Positions 1 to 5,209 of a stretch of DNA of 8,222 bases are shown here, one piece after another. The translations under genes were made by a program, and so were the position numbers. Position 1 is the first letter of the stretch; each line of letters starts with the position of its first letter. The stretch covers positions 1 through 8,222 of the forward strand of contig DASZJQ010000125.1 of the NCBI GenBank assembly GCA_035947875.1. The letters run 5' to 3'. The stretch comes from Bog-473 sp035947875 (GTDB lineage Bacteria; Actinomycetota; Acidimicrobiia; Acidimicrobiales; RAAP-2). Below the pieces are notes generated by a model. That model searched no databases and was not told the DNA's origin. It saw nothing but the letters and a program-made list of their open reading frames with translations.

Positions 1-576
1 CCGGAACGGCTCGCCCAGGAAGGCGTACTTGGCCATCTCCCCCTTCCCGCAGGCCCACTCTCGGGGCGGCAAGGTGGCCAGTGTCTCGGTGTCGCACAGC
101 ACGGCACCGGGTTGCCAGAAGGCTCCCATCAGGTTCTTGCCATCGGGCAGATTCACGCCGGTCTTGCCCCCGATGGCGGCGTCGACCTGCGCCAGCAGCG
201 AGGTGGCCACGTTCACGTAGGCCGTGCCGCGCTGATACGAGGCGGCGGCGAAACCGGCAACATCGGTGACGACGCCGCCGCCGAGCGCGACCACCACGTC
301 GGCCCGGGACAGGCCGGTGCGGGCGAACTGGCGACCGAGCTCCTCCACGGTGGCCAGGGTCTTGGTGGTCTCACCGTGGCCTATGGTGCAGACCTCAAAG
401 GGCAGCCCGGGATCCAGACCGTCCAACCACCCGGCCCCGGCCACCGCATCCTGGGTGACCACGACGGCGCGCTTGGCCGAGCGTGGCATCACGCGGGCCA
501 GCTCGTGGCGAGCACCGGGGCCGATGAGCACCGGGTACGAGCGGGCACCGAGGTCGACGGTGATCTCCCGCGTCAC
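1..576 (-). CDS. aroB: 3-dehydroquinate synthase, N-terminal 192 residues (runs off left edge)
   Basis: Second shikimate-pathway enzyme: NAD- and metal-dependent cyclisation of DAHP to 3-dehydroquinate in the cytoplasm. The visible part is the N-terminal Rossmann-like domain and the first active-site segments. Motifs seen: GHGETTK (66-72), GGGVVTDVAGF (99-109), QRGT (115-118), LLAQVDAAIGGKTGVN (127-142), KNLMGAFWQP (147-156) and GEMAKY (179-184), whose Glu180 matches the family's first metal-binding Glu. The two His metal ligands lie beyond the window. TDVAGF replaces the textbook GDLAGF; I recall the same form in actinobacterial AroB. The start is GTG at 576, sharing four bases (GTGA) with the aroK stop. 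No Shine-Dalgarno is visible, so translation is probably coupled to aroK. Family identity is secure; only the C-terminal half is unseen. Confidence 0.95.
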   Translation of the reverse strand, partial: MTREITVDLGARSYPVLIGPGARHELARVMPRSAKRAVVVTQDAVAGAGWLDGLDPGLPFEVCTIGHGETTKTLATVEELGRQFARTGLSRADVVVALGGGVVTDVAGFAAASYQRGTAYVNVATSLLAQVDAAIGGKTGVNLPDGKNLMGAFWQPGAVLCDTETLATLPPREWACGKGEMAKYAFLGEPFR

Positions 577-1082
577 TGGGCCACCGTTTCGAGAATCCGC
601 GCCGCCACGGCGGAGGGCGCGAGCCCATCGACATCGATGGTCAGATCGGCCACTTCGGCGTAGAGGGGTCGCCGGACCGCCTCGAGATCGGCCAACGCGG
701 TCAGGGGGTCGCCCTCGAGGAGTGGACGACCGGCGCCGCTCCCGACCCGGCGGGCCAAAGTGTCCACCTGGGCCCGCAACCAGATGACGGTCCCGCTGGC
801 CGCGATGAGCGTCCGGTTCTCCGGCCGCAGCACGGCGCCTCCGGCCACCGAGACCACCACGTTCGAGGCACCGGCGCACGCGGCCCGGAGGGCCCGGGCT
901 TCGGCCTCCCGGAAGGCATTCTCGCCGTCGCGGGCGAAGAGCTCGGGCACGGTGGCACCGGTCTCCGCCTCGACTTCGGCGTCGGAATCGAGGTAGCCCC
1001 ACCCGAGCTCACGAGCCGTGAGCTGTCCCACGGTGGTCTTGCCCGCCCCCATCATGCCGACCAGCAGGATCCGCTTGGTCAC
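573..1082 (-). CDS. aroK: Shikimate kinase
   Basis: Phosphorylates shikimate at the 3-hydroxyl using ATP, the fifth step of the shikimate pathway. It has 169 residues, the normal length for the family. Seen: Walker A loop GMMGAGKTT (9-17); the shikimate-binding pair Asp32/Asp34 in YLDSD; Arg58 in the FREAE segment; a glycine turn AGGAV (80-84, usually GGGAV, so the first Gly is Ala); LID-loop Arg119 in GAGRPLL; and RRPLY (137-141), carrying the C-terminal substrate-binding Arg. The GTG start at 1082 overlaps the aroC stop by four bases (GTGA), and the stop overlaps aroB in the same way. No Shine-Dalgarno lies upstream, so termination-reinitiation coupling is inferred. AroK versus AroL naming rests on the aro-cluster context. 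Confidence 0.96.
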   Translation of the reverse strand: MTKRILLVGMMGAGKTTVGQLTARELGWGYLDSDAEVEAETGATVPELFARDGENAFREAEARALRAACAGASNVVVSVAGGAVLRPENRTLIAASGTVIWLRAQVDTLARRVGSGAGRPLLEGDPLTALADLEAVRRPLYAEVADLTIDVDGLAPSAVAARILETVAQ

Positions 1083-2287
1083 TGACCGGCAGCCGCGGCA
1101 CCCTCGGCCGGGCCCGGTGCCGCGGACGGGGTGGTCCCCAGGGCAGCCAGGAAGCCGTCGCGGTTGCGCACCACTTCGGCCAGCGAGTCTCCGCCGAACT
1201 TGCGGAGGGCCTCGGAGGCCAGTACCAGCGCCGTCATGGTCTCCGCCACCACACCCATGGCCGGCACCGCCGTCACGTCGGTGCGCTCGCGGAAGCTGAC
1301 CGTCGACTCCTTCGTCACTACGTCGACCGTTTCGAGCACCGGGCGGTTGAGCGTGGCCAGCGGCTTCATGGCCACCCGCGCCACCAGCAGGGCGCCGTTC
1401 GAGATGCCCCCCTCGATGCCACCGGCGCGGGAGGTCGGGCGCACATAGCCGTCGTGATCGTCGAACGTGATGGCGTCATGGGCATCGGAGCCGCGGCGGG
1501 TGGCGTTCTCCCACCCTTCGCCGATCTCGACGGCCTTGACGGCCTGGATGCTCATGAGCGCCTGAGCCAGCAGGGCATCGAGCTTGCGGTCCCAGTGCAC
1601 ATGGCTGCCCAGACCGACCGGCACACCGTAGGCCAGGACCTCGGCCACGCCGCCGAGAGAGTCTCCCTCCTTGGCGGCGGCCTTCACCGCCTCGACCATG
1701 GCCGCCTCGGTCGCCGGGTCGAAGCAGCGCACCGAGCTCTCGTCGACCCGGGCCAGATCGCCCGGTCCCGGCCGCGGGCTGTCGGCGCCGGTGGCGGCGG
1801 CGCCCAACCGGATGATGTGACTGACCACCGTGATGCCCAGGTGCCCGAGCAGGAGCTTGGCCAGCGTGCCGGCGGCGACCCGGGCTGCCGTTTCCCGGGC
1901 CGAGGCCCGTTCGAGGACGTCACGGGCGTCGTCGAAGCCGTACTTCTGCATGCCCGGCAGGTCGGCGTGGCCCGGGCGGGGCTGCGTCAAGACGGCCCTC
2001 GGCGCACCGGGATCGGGCGACATCTCTTCGGTCCACTTGGGCCACTCGGAATTGGCGATCTCAATGGCCACCGGTGAGCCGAGGGTGCGGCCGTGGCGGA
2101 TCCCCCCCACCAGGGTGATCTCGTCCGCTTCGAAGCGCATGCGGGGGCCCCGCCCGTAGCCGAGCCGGCGTCGGGCCAATTCCCCGGTGAGGTCGTCGGC
2201 CCGGACCGGCAGGCCGGCGGGCAGGCCTTCCACGATGACGACCAGGGCACGGCCGTGCGACTCACCGGCAGTCAGGTAACGCAGCAC
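1079..2287 (-). CDS. aroC: Chorismate synthase
   Basis: Last common step of aromatic biosynthesis: 1,4-elimination of phosphate from EPSP to give chorismate, needing reduced FMN. It has 402 residues, typical for actinobacteria. Seen: GESHG (8-12) with catalytic His11; RRRLGYGRGPRM (39-50); RPGHAD with the second catalytic His107; the LERASARETAARVA signature; GSDAHDA; GGIEGGISNG; and a VPAMGVVAETM block near the C terminus. The last 18 or so residues are a low-complexity Ala/Gly/Pro tail. No built-in flavin reductase domain is present, so it is the monofunctional type and needs FMNH2 from elsewhere. The start is GTG at 2287, giving the family N terminus MLRYLTAGESHG. A TAGCGT box 6 bases upstream and the absence of a Shine-Dalgarno suggest a leaderless mRNA. 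First gene of the aroC-aroK-aroB unit. Confidence 0.97.
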   Translation of the reverse strand: MLRYLTAGESHGRALVVIVEGLPAGLPVRADDLTGELARRRLGYGRGPRMRFEADEITLVGGIRHGRTLGSPVAIEIANSEWPKWTEEMSPDPGAPRAVLTQPRPGHADLPGMQKYGFDDARDVLERASARETAARVAAGTLAKLLLGHLGITVVSHIIRLGAAATGADSPRPGPGDLARVDESSVRCFDPATEAAMVEAVKAAAKEGDSLGGVAEVLAYGVPVGLGSHVHWDRKLDALLAQALMSIQAVKAVEIGEGWENATRRGSDAHDAITFDDHDGYVRPTSRAGGIEGGISNGALLVARVAMKPLATLNRPVLETVDVVTKESTVSFRERTDVTAVPAMGVVAETMTALVLASEALRKFGGDSLAEVVRNRDGFLAALGTTPSAAPGPAEGAAAAGQ

Positions 2288-2293
2288 GTGGTC

Positions 2294-2299
2294 ACGCTA
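2294..2299 (-). promoter_or_regulatory. Candidate -10 box (TAGCGT) for leaderless aroC
   Basis: TAGCGT on the minus strand ends 6 bases before the aroC GTG, which would place the transcript start at or next to the start codon. No convincing -35 is visible. A competing -10-like GATAAT lies at 2320-2325; it would give a leader of roughly 26 bases, but that leader has no Shine-Dalgarno. The box fits the TANNNT consensus seen before the other unlinked genes in this window. Confidence 0.45.
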
Positions 2300-2373
2300 C
2301 CGGACCGTTGCCGTGGCTCATTATCCGAGTGGGGCGTTGTACCGAGTGCGCCGTTCGAGATGTCGTCCCCTGG

Positions 2374-2390
2374 CCCGAGCGAAGCTCGAG
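2374..2390 (-). terminator. Weak hairpin between the small ORF and aroC
   Basis: CGAGC and GCTCG are separated by a 3-base loop (TTC on the minus strand). Two further outer pairs, one a G-U wobble, extend the stem to 7 bp. It lies about 20 bases past the stop of the small minus-strand frame and ahead of the proposed aroC promoter, where a terminator would make sense. No U-tract follows, so this is only a candidate and may be chance in GC-rich DNA. Confidence 0.22.
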
Positions 2391-2410
2391 GCGTCAAGGC
2401 TCCGGGATTT

Positions 2411-2548
2411 CTACTCGGCCACCAGATCGGCCAGTTGGCACGGGATGTCGGCGTTCTCATCGAGGTGGTAGCTGGAGGCCCGGAGGAGGCCCTTGGCCTG
2501 GCGGCGTTCCAGCGGCGCCTTCTGCAGTGCGCCCACCACCCGCTTCAC
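2411..2548 (-). CDS. Downstream half of a TGA-split small reading frame (45 aa from a GTG)
   Basis: No family recognised. From GTG at 2548 the frame gives 45 residues: basic and helical-looking at first (VKRVVGALQKAPLERRQAKG), then YHLDENADIPCQLADLVAE, with a single Cys37. About 40 of 45 codons end in G or C, a strong coding signature for this genome, so I believe the frame is real. The GTG has no Shine-Dalgarno and no leaderless-type -10 box. Coding appearance also continues upstream in the same frame (LHPPAE) to a TGA at 2567-2569 that ends the 30-residue frame before it. It is therefore either a second short gene translated by reinitiation or the C-terminal half of one 81-residue protein interrupted by a stop. 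The product ends 123 bases before aroC. Confidence 0.5.
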   Translation of the reverse strand: MKRVVGALQKAPLERRQAKGLLRASSYHLDENADIPCQLADLVAE

Positions 2549-2564
2549 TTCGGCCGGCGGATGG
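2536..2564 (-). other. Hairpin immediately after the in-frame TGA
   Basis: On the minus-strand RNA, CCAUCCGC (2564-2557) can pair with GCGGGUGG (2543-2536): eight pairs, one a G-U wobble. The 13-base loop contains the GTG at 2548. The stem begins two bases after the TGA at 2567-2569. Pairing was done by hand; no folding energy was computed. Confidence 0.35.
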
Positions 2565-2566
2565 AG

Positions 2567-2659
2567 TCAGGCTGAGATACGCCGTCGCGGCGGGTAGTCG
2601 TGATCCTCGGGCTCGACGCGCCAGTGCTCGTCACCGGCTCCGGACTTTCGCTTGACCAT
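2567..2659 (-). CDS. Upstream half of a TGA-split small reading frame (30 aa)
   Basis: No family recognised. ATG at 2659 opens a 30-residue, highly charged frame beginning MVKRKSGAGDEHWRVEPEDH and ending PPRRRISA before TGA (2567-2569). The start is well supported: AAGG (within AGAAGGGGAGC) lies about 5 bases before the ATG, and the gene follows the Nfu-like gene by 29 bases, so the two are probably co-transcribed. Roughly three quarters of codons end in G or C. The same frame continues past the TGA with coding-like sequence to a TAG at 2411-2413. It could be a complete micro-protein, the first half of a nonsense-broken gene, or a recoded gene. Confidence 0.5.
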   Translation of the reverse strand: MVKRKSGAGDEHWRVEPEDHDYPPRRRISA

Positions 2660-2663
2660 GCTC

Positions 2664-2670
2664 CCCTTCT
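2664..2670 (-). promoter_or_regulatory. Ribosome binding site of the small ORF
   Basis: GAAGG on the minus strand lies about 5 bases before ATG 2659, inside AAGAAGGGGAGC. This is a good match to the anti-Shine-Dalgarno, in contrast to the leaderless-looking starts around it. It argues that the small frame is translated as a downstream gene of the Nfu-like transcript. Confidence 0.5.
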
Positions 2671-2688
2671 TGCCTGGTGGAATGCGCC

Positions 2689-3360
2689 TCAGGCGTAGAA
2701 GGGATTCTCACCTTCACCGTGATCGGTGACATCAATCACCTTGGTCAGCTCGGGCACCTCTTCGAGCAACGTCGTCTCTATGCCCTGCCGCAGTGTCATC
2801 TGCGACATGGCGCATCCTTGGCAACCGCCGGAGAGACGGAGGTAGGCAAAGCCCTGCGGCACATCGAGCCCGATCAGGTCAGCGCGGCCGCCGTGACTGG
2901 CAATGGAGGGATTGACCGCCTGTTCGAGGACGGCGACGACGCGCTGGGCCAGGGGGCCGGTGATGCCGGCGGCCAGAATCTCGGGCGGGACACCCGGTGA
3001 GCGCTCCTCGACGGTGGGCGTGTTGGGATTCACCAGCACCAGGCCGCCGTTCCCGTCCTCGGACCATTCCAGTCGCGCCCCGCGCAGGCGGTCGACGCTG
3101 CCGGCCGGGACCACGACCGGGATGTCGCCGTCATGGTGCACCGCATCCTCGTCTGCCGCATCCGAGGTGGCCTGGAAGTAGAGGTCGTAGACGAAGTTCC
3201 CTTCCTGCACCCCTCGCACTTCAAGCCAGAGAGCCAGGCTCGCCGGCTCGGGCTCCTGGTCGAGGGCCTCGCGCACGATGCGGTGGGCCTCGGGAGTCAG
3301 CGACACCACTGAGGTCTCTTCGGTCGTCTCGGCAGTCAGATCTTGGGCGGTAGTGGCCAT
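2689..3360 (-). CDS. NfuA-like Fe-S cluster carrier (A-type-like domain plus NifU C-terminal domain)
   Basis: Probably carries a 4Fe-4S cluster to apo-proteins in the cytoplasm. It has 223 residues. Residues about 20-115 resemble the A-type (IscA/HesB-like) fold but contain no cysteine, so this part cannot ligate a cluster as IscA does. Residues about 135-223 are a NifU C-terminal domain with GGCQGCAMSQMTL, whose Cys180 and Cys183 form the CxxC that binds a cluster at the dimer interface. This arrangement matches E. coli NfuA (about 190 residues), with an extra acidic/Thr-rich N terminus here. ATG 3360 is chosen because TAGACT ends 7 bases before it and no Shine-Dalgarno is present, so a leaderless mRNA is likely. 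It is followed after 29 bases by the small split frame. Family is confident; the specific client proteins are unknown. Confidence 0.9.
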   Translation of the reverse strand: MATTAQDLTAETTEETSVVSLTPEAHRIVREALDQEPEPASLALWLEVRGVQEGNFVYDLYFQATSDAADEDAVHHDGDIPVVVPAGSVDRLRGARLEWSEDGNGGLVLVNPNTPTVEERSPGVPPEILAAGITGPLAQRVVAVLEQAVNPSIASHGGRADLIGLDVPQGFAYLRLSGGCQGCAMSQMTLRQGIETTLLEEVPELTKVIDVTDHGEGENPFYA

Positions 3361-3367
3361 GGCAGCC

Positions 3368-3373
3368 AGTCTA
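3368..3373 (-). promoter_or_regulatory. Candidate -10 box (TAGACT) for leaderless nfu-like gene
   Basis: TAGACT on the minus strand, then 7 bases, then ATG 3360. This is the spacing expected when transcription begins on the start codon. No recognisable -35 is visible. Confidence 0.5.
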
Positions 3374-3462
3374 CGGTGCTCGGGCCCAGGCGGCGGCGCG
3401 TCAGGCGCCGCGGCGTTCGGCGAAGCGGCGGGCGAGGCGGCGCGACGGCGGTTTGCGGCAGG

Positions 3463-3581
3463 TCAGAGGGCTCGGCGCCGGTCCCGGCACACCGGGCTGT
3501 CGTCGGTCGCCTGGCGCTCCTTGTCCGAGACGATCTGGCAATGTGACGGGGGTTGGGGCAGAAGGCGCAGAGGGTAGGCAT
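3463..3581 (-). pseudogene. Possible frameshifted zinc mini-protein
   Basis: ATG 3581 opens with MPTLCAFCPNP (CxxC; codons nearly all ending in C or G), then the frame loses coding character. From a run of five C (minus strand, about 3548-3552) the neighbouring frame takes over with HCQIVSDKERQATDDSPVCR and a stop at 3463-3465, and about 90% of its codons end in G or C. One extra C in the run would join both parts into a 39-residue protein with Cys5, Cys8, His14, Cys15 and Cys32. No Shine-Dalgarno or TANNNT box precedes the ATG, which weakens the case. It could be a homopolymer sequencing error, a genuine frameshift, or coincidence. Confidence 0.3.
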
Positions 3582-3669
3582 GACCGCGATCCGTCAGCGA
3601 CGGCCCGGGGCCAGAGCGGGGCCAACGGGCCGCCCCCCGACTCAACGCGAGAGCGAGCGCACGACCTTG

Positions 3670-3675
3670 TAACGT
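3670..3675 (+). promoter_or_regulatory. Candidate -10 box (TAACGT) for leaderless Cys-rich gene
   Basis: TAACGT, then 7 bases, then GTG 3683, with no Shine-Dalgarno between. The same hexamer occurs before the carotenoid oxygenase gene at 7549-7554. Confidence 0.5.
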
Positions 3676-3682
3676 CCTTGTC

Positions 3683-4435
3683 GTGGCGCGACCTCCAGCT
3701 GATTCTCGTGAATGGGTCAGCTTCGACGATGAAGACGAGGAACGCACCTGGGTCTTCGATGTGACGTTCTTGACCAGCAATTGGAAATGCATCTTCGGCC
3801 AGGGTTGCCAAGGCGTCTACACCGGTCCGGCACCCGAGCTCGAGCAGGGCTGTTGCAGCTACGGCGCGCACTTCGTCGACAAGAAGGATGCCCGCCGGGT
3901 CGAGAAGATCGCCCTGACGCTCACTCCCAAGGAGTGGCAGTACCACGGCACCAAGAAGAAGGTGACGCAAACGAACAAAGACGGTGAGCACACGACGAAA
4001 TTGGTCGACGATGCCTGCATCTTTCTGAATCGCCCGGGTTTTGCCACTGGCGCCGGCTGCGCCCTGCACGTGGCTGCGGTCAACCGTGGGGTGAACCCGC
4101 TGAAATACAAGCCCGAGGTCTGCTGGCAACTGCCACTCCGACGGGAGGACGACGTGGACGACGAGGGTTACGTCACCTCCACCATTCGGCAGTGGGACCG
4201 CAAGGACTGGGGCGTCGGTGGCGCCGAATTCCACTGGTGGTGCACCGAATCACCCGATGCGTTTGTGGGCACCAAGCCCGTCTACCGGGAAATGGAGGCC
4301 GAACTCACGGAGATGGTCGGCCCCACGGTGTTCGGTCGGCTCCTGGCCTATCTGCGGCAGCGGGACCACCTGCGGGCCGAGCGCGTGGCACTCCCCCACC
4401 CGGCCGTGCGCAAGAACCGTTCGGCTCGCAACTAA
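3683..4435 (+). CDS. Cysteine-rich protein resembling YkgJ/DUF3109 metal-binding families
   Basis: 250 residues, soluble, with no signal peptide or membrane segment. Eight cysteines are arranged as CIFGQGC (36-42), GCCSYGAHF (Cys57/Cys58), DDACIFLNRPGF (Cys112), GAGCALH (Cys126), KPEVCWQLPL (Cys147) and FHWWCTE (Cys187). The order C...C-x-G...CC...GA, then C-x-F-L-x-x-x-x-x-x-x-x-C-A, then KPxxCxxxPL, is what I know from YkgJ/DUF3109-type proteins, which are predicted but not proven to bind zinc, iron or Fe-S. I believe close relatives occur widely in actinobacteria, but this is from memory. The start is GTG 3683: TAACGT lies 7 bases upstream and the conserved-looking part begins soon after, at EWVSFDDEDEERTWVFDVTF. 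It is divergent from the Nfu-like gene, so a shared Fe-S or metal role is possible but unproven. The basic C-terminal tail after about residue 230 looks non-conserved. Confidence 0.85.
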   Translation: MARPPADSREWVSFDDEDEERTWVFDVTFLTSNWKCIFGQGCQGVYTGPAPELEQGCCSYGAHFVDKKDARRVEKIALTLTPKEWQYHGTKKKVTQTNKDGEHTTKLVDDACIFLNRPGFATGAGCALHVAAVNRGVNPLKYKPEVCWQLPLRREDDVDDEGYVTSTIRQWDRKDWGVGGAEFHWWCTESPDAFVGTKPVYREMEAELTEMVGPTVFGRLLAYLRQRDHLRAERVALPHPAVRKNRSARN

Positions 4436-4453
4436 CAGCTCGGCTCGCAATTA
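4421..4453. repeat. 14-base imperfect direct repeat over the end of the Cys-rich gene
   Basis: TCGGCTCGCAACTA (4421-4434) recurs as TCGGCTCGCAATTA (4440-4453), 13 of 14 bases identical. The first copy encodes the last residues and part of the stop codon. It is probably a small local duplication in the 25-base gap between two convergent genes. Confidence 0.6.
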
Positions 4454-4460
4454 CTCGCGG

Positions 4461-4667
4461 TCAGTCGTTGAGCGGATCTTCCTCGGCGTAGGAAGGCGCG
4501 GGCGTCGACCCGAGAATTCGGTCGTATTTGTCCTCTTCGGCCAGGCACCAGGTGGCGTGGACATCGTCGGGTTCGGCACCGCATTCAGCGCAGCGCGCGG
4601 TGGACTCCGTCGCTGATCGCTTCAAGCTACGGGCCTCTTCAAAGCGCCGGTGGCGTCCCTTTTTCAC
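4461..4667 (-). CDS. 68-aa C2HC zinc-ribbon-like mini-protein
   Basis: No named family recognised. The N terminus is basic (MKKGRHRRFEEARSLKR). A compact metal-site-like block follows, CAECGAEPDDVHATWC, with Cys26, Cys29, His37 and Cys41 spaced C-x2-C-x7-H-x3-C, and then an acidic tail. The pattern suggests a small zinc-binding protein, perhaps nucleic-acid or protein binding, which is inference only. The GTG start at 4667 is strongly supported by AAGGAG five bases upstream, one of the best ribosome binding sites in the window. It converges on the Cys-rich gene with 25 bases between stop codons. Codon use is somewhat less GC3-biased than the neighbours but compatible with them. Confidence 0.75.
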   Translation of the reverse strand: MKKGRHRRFEEARSLKRSATESTARCAECGAEPDDVHATWCLAEEDKYDRILGSTPAPSYAEEDPLND

Positions 4668-4672
4668 AAGAA

Positions 4673-4678
4673 CTCCTT
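4673..4678 (-). promoter_or_regulatory. Strong Shine-Dalgarno (AAGGAG) fixing the GTG start at 4667
   Basis: AAGGAG followed by TTCTT and GTG on the minus strand gives a five-base spacing. It decides the start of the C2HC mini-protein and shows that this genome uses both leadered and apparently leaderless translation. Confidence 0.75.
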
Positions 4679-4962
4679 GTCAAAGCTGAGCGGTACATCT
4701 GCGTCCCGCCCCGAGGGGCCCGAATCTCATGGTCCGGGACCGCCAAGTCAGTGTAGTGGCTGGCCGGGCCGGGGCTGGCCCGTCACTGGGGCCTCGGCGG
4801 CCGCTCGGGCCGGTCAGGTGCGGTGCGCGGTTCGGCCCGGATGGGCGACGGTCCGACGGTCCGGTCCGGCCGTTGGCAATCCCCGATGCGGCGAATCGGT
4901 TCCTTGCGCCCGGCGCCACTTCCCCTCGCGAGGACTCGAGGCCCACCGGCCACGGCAGCCTC

Positions 4963-4968
4963 TACGCT
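4963..4968 (+). promoter_or_regulatory. Candidate -10 box (TACGCT) for leaderless 76-aa gene
   Basis: TACGCT, then 7 bases, then GTG 4976, with no Shine-Dalgarno. The spacing favours GTG 4976 over the in-frame ATG further upstream at 4823, whose extra N-terminal residues are Arg/Pro-rich and look non-coding. Confidence 0.5.
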
Positions 4969-4975
4969 GGCCGAC

Positions 4976-5206
4976 GTGTTCGACCCTCAAGAGATGGTGG
5001 CCCGATTCCGCCAGCGCGCCGAGGCGGTGCGCACCCGGGGCATGCCCCCCATCGAAGGGGCGGAACGCCAGCGATTCCGCCAGCAGGCGCAACAGGACTT
5101 CGCCGACTACGCCATGATCGGTGACGCCGACGCCGAGCTGGTCGATGGGATTCTCACCCTCCGGATCGACCTGCGCCCCAAGGACGCCCCGCCGAAATCG
5201 TCGTAA
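4976..5206 (+). CDS. 76-aa conserved-looking hypothetical protein
   Basis: Function unknown. From GTG 4976 the product begins MFDPQEMVARFRQRAEAVRT, a likely amphipathic helix. A second charged helix follows (about 27-48, ERQRFRQQAQQDFADYAMIGD), then a strand-like segment ELVDGILTLRIDLRP (54-68) and a short Lys/Pro/Ser tail. No cysteine, signal peptide or membrane segment. The alternating helical and strand-like pattern and strong GC3 bias indicate a real folded protein. A longer in-frame reading from ATG 4823 adds 51 residues of low-quality sequence and is rejected. It is probably a single-gene transcript, convergent with the flavin reductase gene with only three bases between the two stop codons. 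Confidence 0.8.
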   Translation: MFDPQEMVARFRQRAEAVRTRGMPPIEGAERQRFRQQAQQDFADYAMIGDADAELVDGILTLRIDLRPKDAPPKSS

Positions 5207-5209
5207 CCC

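Larger units (their letters stand above)
3361..3682. other. Divergent intergenic region between nfu-like and the Cys-rich gene
   Basis: 322 bases without a secure gene. They hold the -10 boxes of both flanking genes (3368-3373 minus, 3670-3675 plus), a possible frameshifted mini-protein on the minus strand (3463-3581), and a short GC-rich inverted repeat, CGGCGC/GCGCCG, around 3394-3410 whose role is unclear. Longer open frames crossing this region on either strand look like GC-driven shadows. Confidence 0.6.
4668..4975. other. Divergent gene-free stretch with GC-rich repeats
   Basis: 308 bases between two divergent small genes, with no convincing coding frame or tRNA. It contains a possible minus-strand -10 (TACACT, 4755-4750) that would give the C2HC gene a leader of about 75 bases. 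There is an inverted repeat CGGGCC/GGCCCG at 4765-4782 with a 6-base loop, and a tandem duplication of CGACGGTC at 4846-4861 followed by CGGTCCGG. The plus-strand -10 for the next gene sits at its right end. A leader structure or operator is possible but not shown. Confidence 0.5.

Noticed and set aside
1454..2077. 207-codon plus-strand open frame antisense to aroC
   Set aside because: GC-driven shadow of a clear chorismate synthase.
2093..2575. 160-codon plus-strand open frame over the aroC start and the small split frame
   Set aside because: It crosses the aroC coding sequence and intergenic DNA with no start signal; the minus strand carries the coding bias.
2411..2659. Selenocysteine gene as the main reading of the split frame
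   Set aside because: The hairpin has not been matched to a bacterial SECIS, no selenoprotein of this kind is known to me, and no sel genes are in the window. Kept only as one alternative.
3401..4234. 277-codon minus-strand open frame antisense to the Cys-rich gene
   Set aside because: It mirrors the plus-strand gene, which has a coherent cysteine motif set and a promoter. The antisense product has no recognisable domain.
4692..4960. Possible tRNA or structured RNA in the gene-free stretch
   Set aside because: I looked for a T-loop GGTTCRA and a matching acceptor stem and found none. The inverted repeats there are short and typical for GC-rich DNA.
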